Shown here in pieces: positions 56,938-64,000 of a stretch of DNA of 64,000 bases. A program made the position numbers and the translations under genes. The stretch is taken from NCBI GenBank assembly GCA_964006375.1, contig OZ023264.1, positions 172,272,295 to 172,336,294 of the forward strand. The letters are read 5' to 3'. This stretch comes from Tillus elongatus (Eukaryota > Arthropoda > Insecta > Coleoptera > Cleridae). Under the pieces are notes generated by a model that saw only the letters and a program-made list of their open reading frames with translations, was not told the origin of the DNA and searched no databases. Position 1 is the stretch's first letter; every line of letters starts with the position of its first letter.

Positions 56938-57610
56938 GGGTTACTTTCGGGGCGCGTGTTCGATTTTTATTAAATTTTGTATAGAGACGTGATTTAAGGT
57001 GTAGATGACGAAAACCACAATAAAAATGAGGAAATTGGAAATTTCTGTAGGAAAAACGTAAGTTGTACTTACTGTTGCGGCATGTTTTACACATTTTTGG
57101 GGGTCGTTAGTTTTATGTCAAGCTAAAGAAGGGTGTATTCCACTATTCTAATTTATTTTCACATAGTTAGTGTACCCCTTTAACTGTTTATCTGTCTTTG
57201 AAAATTACCGTTCTTTTCATCGTATAACCAATCCTAATTTGAAATTGACATTTCACATATAAAACCAAGTTAATGTCATTTTCAACTTATAGGATGCAAA
57301 GAAGGGTAATTTTTAGAGACACATAAACGGGTAAGGGGGTGCACTAACTATGTGAAAATGAATTAGAATAGTGGAATAGGGTGTATTCTTTGGCTTGATA
57401 TAAAACGAACGTCCCCGAAAAGGTGTAAAATATAACAAAACCATGCCGCAAAAGTAAGTACAACTTACGTTTTTCCTACAAAAAATCTCCAAATAACTCC
57501 AAAAGTTGATTTCTGCTCTCGTTTTTATTGTGATTTTCGTCATCTACACCCTGAAACACGTCTATATACAAAATTTCATAAAAATGGAACACGCGCCCCG
57601 AAAGGAAACC
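56938..57610. mobile_element. 673-bp foldback/MITE-like element with long inverted repeats
   Basis: GGTTACTTTCGGGGCGCGTG at the left is inverted at the right (CACGCGCCCCGAAAGGAAACC region). Homology runs about 280 bp inward on each side, including GGTGTAGATGACGAAAA. The centre of about 100 bp is single-copy. No transposase and no certain target duplication. Confidence 0.82.
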
Positions 57611-58799
57611 TTTACCAAATATTCTTGCCTAATGTCCCCCAATTGCGCTAGTACAGTCCCAAATTTTGAGATTTTTCATGATGTTCAGAGAACAACAAGG
57701 TTTGAAGAAGGGCAGTAGTAGGCTTGTAAATATAATTGTTAAGAACATTCAATTTATAATTAAAGTTAGTTATAGGAAAATTCTCTACATCAAGTAATGT
57801 AAATCTTGCTTATAATTGTAGGTCACAAATGTATCGATAACATTGGCATTAAAATGATTACATTGTTATCTAAATAGTAAACAAGGTGAAATTGCAGCGT
57901 ACAAGGAATGCTGAAGTCGGCAATTTATCTAGGATGTAAACCGATTAAAAACTATAAGTAGTATTTCTTGGTAAACATAAGACACACTGTTAATTAAATT
58001 CTTAAGATGTAAAGACGCGAGATCTGTGATTTTAATTATGTAAATATTAAATTAAGATTCACTATGTAAAGAGTTCGGGTTTAAATTTCATTCAGGAAAG
58101 TTAGTTCGTAAGCATTGTTAAGTTTAGTGAGTTTATTAAAGTTTATTTACATCGTTACTATGTCTACAAACGCCTAGTTCGACAAGTGTTTATTCCTCAA
58201 TTAACCTCCGCTCCTTAAACACATGACGATGGGTTTCCCATAATAAGTTGTTGCTGGTTCACCCTGTATGTATTTAATTTATTATTTTTATTTAAAAGTC
58301 TAGTTTTAGGTGTTCTTTGCATTCAGTTGGGCTTTGCTTAGAGCGGTAAATAGTCAATAAAGAGAATAATTTGTTTGTTGCATACGTAGATAAACATTTT
58401 GATACGTGGTCAGTATCGATTTGGATATTTTCAAGTCACCCTGTTAGTGGGGCAGCCTGTATAAAAGCACACAAATTAGAAGGGGGATTTCCCATTACTC
58501 CAATAACCTATACTTAATAGTACGGTCATTAAGGCAAAGTATGTATTACAGGTTTTTTTCTCCTCATTGCTGTATAACCGTATATTATGATCGTGGTAAA
58601 CTGCTCTTGAGAAAGTAAAAACATATACCGGCGTCACGACGTCGACTACAGTTTCATTAGAAAATTATAGGTTAACTGACAGGGTAACCTGGCCATTTGT
58701 TTTGGTTGCCCTCGCTTATTCCTGACAAAAGCAGGTTAAGGTCGCTAACTTAATTTGTTTCCTATAGTATTCTCTCTTTGATATAATGCATTAATCTTT
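57611..58799. other. No gene recognised
   Basis: Ordinary AT-rich intron. Mariner-like end motifs (CACCCTGTATG at 58260, CACCCTGTTAG at 58437) occur singly. Confidence 0.45.
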
Positions 58800-58899
58800 A
58801 CATTACGTGAAAAAAAAATACTTTCAAATTTTGCTCATTTTTTAAAATAACTGCGACATAAAATCCCTTGCAACCATATCCGCGGATAGTTTTAATAAT

Positions 58900-58903
<4 letters not shown>
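58800..58903 (+). mobile_element. Decayed TA-core left end
   Basis: CTTTCAAATTTTGCTCATTT and CCTTGCAACCATATCCGCGG, then ATAGTTTTAATAATA, follow the order of the TA-core left end up to (TA)n, with many changes. Confidence 0.4.

Positions 58904-58984
<81 letters not shown>
58904..58984. repeat. (TA)n microsatellite, about 81 bp
   Basis: Abuts the left end of DD41D element B. Confidence 0.95.
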
Positions 58985-58988
<4 letters not shown>

Positions 58989-59277
58989 GGCGCAATGAAA
59001 ATGAAACAGACCGATTTGCGTCCCGAGAATCTTTTTTAAGAAACGCTGAAACACGTCGATTTTTAATATTGAGTGGGACATGTTTTGACATAAAACTCAA
59101 CTTTGTTACATCAACCCCTTAAGGGTGGTGATAACAACCCTTATATTTTAAATAGGGAACATGAGTCGAGTGTTACATCACTTGAAAGCTCTTTCTTTTC
59201 TGAATTCAGCACACTAATTTCTTTGGAAGTTTTATTAACTCGTTTAAAAATTATTTAGAGTTGAAGATGCAAAAACG

Positions 59278-59381
59278 CATTTCACTGATTCCGATAAGAA
59301 ATGTGCTGATAGTCAATGTTTTGTTGGTTTGTAAACAAAAAATTGACTATCAGAACATTTCTTATCGGAATGAGAGAAATG
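59278..59381. repeat. Hairpin of about 45 paired bases inside element B
   Basis: ATTCCGATAAGAAATGT and CTGATAGTCAAT (59278-59324) are inverted at 59334-59381 with few mismatches. It lies between the left inverted repeat and the transposase start. Confidence 0.7.
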
Positions 59382-59447
59382 TGGTTTATTATTTCTGTTT
59401 ATCGGTCAGTTTGATATTTGATAGTACTACCGAAAATTAATCACACA

Positions 59448-60527
59448 ATGGTGTATTCTGTAGAATAAAGAGTGGAAATAATTACTCATTTTTTCAAACA
59501 CGATGACTGTGCCAACCGTACTGCAAATTTGTTTAATGAACGACATCCGAACAGACATGTTAACAGAAAATACATTTTGCAGTTAGTTGCAAAGTTTCGA
59601 GAAAGTGGTTCAGTAGCCAACAAAAAACGAAATCCTGAACGTGAATATCCGGTTAGAAATGAGACTACTGAGATTAAAGTTTTAGGACAAATTGCTGCAG
59701 ACCCAACTTTGAGCACGAGAAAATTGGCCACTGTTTCAAACATCAAAATAATAACTATTCAGCGAATATTGAAGCATCATAAATTTCACCCGTATAAAAT
59801 TCATCTTGTACAACAACTGAATGAAGATCATTTTGATCGGTGGCTGGAGTTTTGTGAAGTTATGGCTGCACGAATAGCTGACAACGGGAACTTTCTGTTC
59901 AATATCTGTTTTTCAGACGAGTGTACGTTTTTATTAAACTCTACAGTCAATCGTCATAATTGTCGTTATTGGGCAGATAATAATCCAAGAAATTTTCACG
60001 AAGTCCACACTCAAACTCCACAGTAATTGAATATCTGGACTGGCATTTTTGGAGACTGTTTAATCGGACCAATTTTTCTTGATGGCAAGTTGAGTGGCGA
60101 AACGTATTTGGAGGTACTAGAAGATATCGTTTAACCTCTACTAATTGATATTGTTGAAAATGATGATCGCTACCAGGAAAATCAATTAGTCTTTCGATAA
60201 GATGGAGCTCCTTTGCATTTTTCACAACGTGTTAGGGAGTTTTTGAACAGAGAGTTTCCAGGACAACGAATTGGGCGTAGAGGTGCTGTTGAGTGGCCCC
60301 CTAGATCACCGGATTTAACTCCTTTAGACTTCTTTCTATGGGGCCATTTAAAGAGTAGAATTTACGCAACAGAACTGGAGTCTCTGGAAGAATTACGATG
60401 ACGCATTGTTGAAGAATGCCGTCTAATAACTCCACAAATGCTCCAGAATGTCAGAGCTCGTTTTGAACAAAATTTGTACTTTTGTATGGAAGCTGGTGGT
60501 CAACAATTTAAACACTTACTTAACTGA
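59448..60527 (+). pseudogene. DD41D transposase of element B (nonsense mutations only)
   Basis: ATG 59448 opens MVYSVE, then a stop, then RVEIITHFFKHDDCANRTAN with a helix-turn-helix (NRKYILQLVAKFRESGSV). CFSDECTFLLNSTVNRHNCR holds the first Asp, RxDGAPLHFSQRVREFLN the second and WPPRSPDLTPLDFFLWGHLK the third, 41 residues after the second. It ends GGQQFKHLLN at 60527, about the length expected (359 codons). The frame never shifts; it is broken only by five stop codons (59466, 60024, 60132, 60198, 60399). Most look like one-base changes from Gln or Arg codons. Confidence 0.88.
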
Positions 60528-60557
60528 ATAAACATTTTTAAACGTTTGGTTTCCTTT

Positions 60558-61085
<528 letters not shown>

Positions 61086-61814
61086 ATCGCCGCGTTTGAC
61101 TGTCAATCGTAAACATCGCTTATGAGATGTTGTATGTTGTTGCTAAGCGACCGAACATTTTATATTATTGCGCAAGTCTGTTAGACGCTGTAACCTGTAA
61201 CTGACGTTTGTTATGAGATTGTTTTATTTTTTAATGCCGAATAAATATGCTAATGGCAAGGCTTATTAATTATGATTAGTACAGCTATATGAAGCTATTA
61301 CCAGTTAAAAGCAAAGAAACTGTGCGTAATTTTGAAGATTTTAGCTACCGAAATACCAGCTAAATACAGTCATTAAAGTAAACGTGTATAGAATGTGAAA
61401 ACAAATAAAAACTGAGATACAATTACGCCATTGATTCCTAATTTACTTTGACGAACTGGACTTTAACTGCAACTGGTGTTACCATGAAAATGAGATAATT
61501 TCCTGTAACGGATGCCGTCAAATGGACAAAGCGGAGTTATTGCCTAATTTAAATTGACTGGATACTAATTAGTGAATTTTTATTTTTTTAATTACGTAAA
61601 CACGACGTCTACAAACAAGTTGCAAGATTAACATTTTAAAGAAATGCTACCAGGATGTGTGTTCTAACAGAGATACAAAACTAAATTATTTCAATCACGC
61701 TATCATCTCAGTGTACAGGCGATGTAGCTTTTACGTTACAACTATGACTTTTTAGTTTTTTGTTAACAAAAAATTGACTAATTAGTGCATTTATTATCAC
61801 AACGAATGAAATAC
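61086..61814. other. Remaining interior of element B, no gene recognised
   Basis: Between the TA-core copy and the right inverted repeat. Another TTAGTGAATTTTTATTTTTT fragment occurs at about 61569. Confidence 0.4.
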
Positions 61815-61933
61815 GTTCTAAGTTGACTTTTACGTCAAAACATGTCCCCTCAATATTCAAATTGAAGTGTTTCAGCGTTTCTTGAAAAAAAATTCTCTGG
61901 ACTCAAATCGGTCTGTTTCGTTTTCAATGCGCC

Positions 61934-62661
<728 letters not shown>

Positions 62662-62792
62662 GTTGTGTTTCCAAAGCACTTTGTATGCCCAAGGGTTGGC
62701 GTTCACTTTGCATTCAAAGTAAACATCATCTCCTTCCTCGATGTCGTCCGGATTCAAGTTGGAGCCCAGAGACAGGTGCAGGATTGGCACAT
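62662..62792 (-). CDS. side-like: Sidestep-like receptor, internal exon (first half of an Ig domain)
   Basis: This is a 131-bp internal exon on the minus strand. It begins after a clear acceptor (tgtttcag) with two bases that complete a split codon, then reads 43 codons starting VPILHLSLGS and ending VLWKHN. It stops on a complete codon before a GTGAGT donor. The residues follow an immunoglobulin fold: IEEGDDVYFEC supplies the first disulphide Cys (about residue 27) and KVLWKHN the core Trp (about residue 40). NLNPDDIEEGDDVYFEC and AYKVLWKHN are typical of insect Sidestep-family proteins, multi-Ig transmembrane receptors that guide motor axons through Beaten-path partners. The intron phase (0) matches the exon at 1262-1421, which supplies the second half of the domain. 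The family assignment rests on remembered motifs; another insect Ig-superfamily member is possible. Confidence 0.87.
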
Positions 62793-63262
62793 CTGAAACA
62801 CAAAGGGTTTCAATCCGCTTTCCTCAGATTATCTGACAGTTTTCGTTCAAATCGACTCGTGGCTTGATTTTATATTGGTGTTTACGTATTTTTGATTTTG
62901 TCTATATAGGCATTTTCTCATATTACTACACGCTCCCAGTCGGTGTGGGGTCTTAGGTAGAAAAATCGAGGCCTCGAATATATTATATAGGCTGCGAGAA
63001 GAAGGAGGCTAAAGGAAAAATGCAATTTGAATTTATAATGCATCGACAAAGTCGTGATCCACTCCCGAGGATATTAGCACATTCTTAAGAAGTATATGAA
63101 ACTCGTGGTAAGAATGCTAAAACAGATAATAATCAGTTTATTTAAATCTAATGGAACCAACTTTACCTACAACGAAAACAAACATAACTCATTTACTTTA
63201 AAATAAAATACTAAATTCACTATAAATTTTAACTTACTACTACTACTACTACCACTACAACT
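62793..63262 (-). other. Start of the next upstream intron
   Basis: Contains the acceptor of the exon at 62792 (polypyrimidine-rich TTTGTGTTTCAG on the minus strand) and a short (TAC)n at 63236-63256. No further exon was seen. Confidence 0.6.
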
Positions 63263-64000
63263 AATTTCTGCAAAAGCACGTTCCCACCTCTTGTTTCAGA
63301 GGATGAAATTGTTTCTACCGCCCTGGACAAGGCTCAACTTTTGGCCTCGTTGTTCGTCGGTAATTCTACTCTCAACCCACCTCCAAATCTTCAACCACTA
63401 ACCGTCCCCAATGTCGCGCATAAAATGACGGATATCATTTTCAAAACTGAAAAAGTACGAAAGATGCTCTCTTCTCTTATTACCAGAAAAGCCTCTGGCC
63501 TTGACGAGATCCCAGCAATTGTTCTCAAAAAATGCGCACCAGAACTTGCTCCTGTCCTGACTCGTCTGTTTCAGACATCTTACAGTACAGACATATTCCC
63601 TAGTAACTGGAAAACTGCTCGAGTACAACCCGTCCCCAAAAAAGGATACAAAGCGCTTCGTAGCAACTACAGGCCTATTTCTCTCCTTTCGGTCGTCTCT
63701 AAAGTGATGGAAAAGTATATAAACACAGAATTAATAAAATTTCTTAACAAACACGGTCTAATCCACAACAGGCGGTATGGATTCCGTCAGTGCAGATTAA
63801 CAGCCGACCTCCTTTCCTTTGTCACCCATTCTTGGAACAAGTCTATGGAACTACACGGTGAATCCCAGATTGTCGCTGTAGACATATCCAAAGCATTCGA
63901 CCAGGTCTGGCACGCAGCGCTGTTTAAAAAACTTCCGGCCTATGGCCTACCACCAAAACTCTGTACCTGGATAGCAAATTTCCTCTCAAACCGGAGCATT
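63263..64000 (+). CDS. LINE family J copy with an open reverse-transcriptase frame running off the window
   Basis: A 5'-truncated plus-strand copy. Homology to the intact LINE starts at AATTTCTGCAAAAGCACG. From 63266 one frame reads 245 codons to the window edge without a stop: KSTFPPLVSEDEIVSTALDK, then VRKMLSSLITRKASGLDEIP, SNYRPISLLSVVSKVMEKYI, YGFRQCRLTADL, VAVDISKAFDQVWHAAL. It is less eroded than the other fragments. The catalytic YxDD region lies beyond the window. Upstream is a short (TAC)n. It lies in the next intron of the Sidestep-like gene, in antisense orientation to it. Confidence 0.85.

Overview
This is a eukaryotic, very probably insect, window. It is AT-rich and intron-like, with no operons or ribosome-binding sites, and is packed with interspersed repeats. 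The only host coding sequence I can support is two short exons on the minus strand, at 62662-62792 and 1262-1421. They join in phase into one immunoglobulin domain of the Sidestep type, an insect axon-guidance cell-surface receptor. Donor and acceptor sites and codon phases match on both sides, so 1422-62661 is one intron of about 61.2 kb. Parts of the flanking introns lie at 1-1261 and 62793-64000.

The intron is filled with mobile elements, many nested. (1) One LINE (non-LTR retrotransposon) family with an AP-endonuclease and reverse transcriptase has six copies. The copy at 19344-22622 keeps an uninterrupted 1008-codon frame, the copy at 63263-64000 runs open off the window edge, and four are decayed (10.5, 35.8, 40 and 52 kb). 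Fragments of two other LINE families lie at 1-442 and 9245-10260. (2) At least five different Tc1/mariner-superfamily transposase relics share a 41-residue spacing between the last two catalytic Asp (DD41D), or the layout expected from it. Three sit in elements with clear terminal inverted repeats (27.4-29.4, 46.0-48.5 and 59.0-61.9 kb), two of which have unusually long repeats of about 430 and 580 bp. (3) Penelope-like element fragments carry GIY-YIG endonuclease remains (49.0 and 55.0 kb) and hammerhead-ribozyme-like motifs (7.7, 48.9, 54.1 and 54.5 kb). (4) The most abundant repeat, called here the 'TA-core family', has a palindromic end, an internal (TA)n tract at a fixed position and a distinctive GCAAGTGCGTTATGGTAG end. 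At least a dozen copies or fragments are present. (5) Several foldback elements and hairpins are present (3.8, 7.2-8.1, 39.6, 49.5-51.1 and 56.9-57.6 kb).

Twenty-two (TA)n tracts of 60-200 bp punctuate the window. About half are the fixed internal tract of the TA-core family, several abut DD41D or long-inverted-repeat elements, which insert at TA, and one arose inside a LINE copy. Nesting gives a partial time order: TA-core copies were invaded by DD41D elements (46 kb) and by the intact LINE (19 kb), and a DD41D element was later invaded by another TA-core copy (60.6 kb).

Nothing here looks like a metabolic operon, virus or CRISPR system. The most interesting content is the giant intron, the DD41D cluster, the TA-core family, the ribozyme motifs and a staged series showing how a microsatellite is born inside a LINE. 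I cannot name the species or insect order from the sequence alone.
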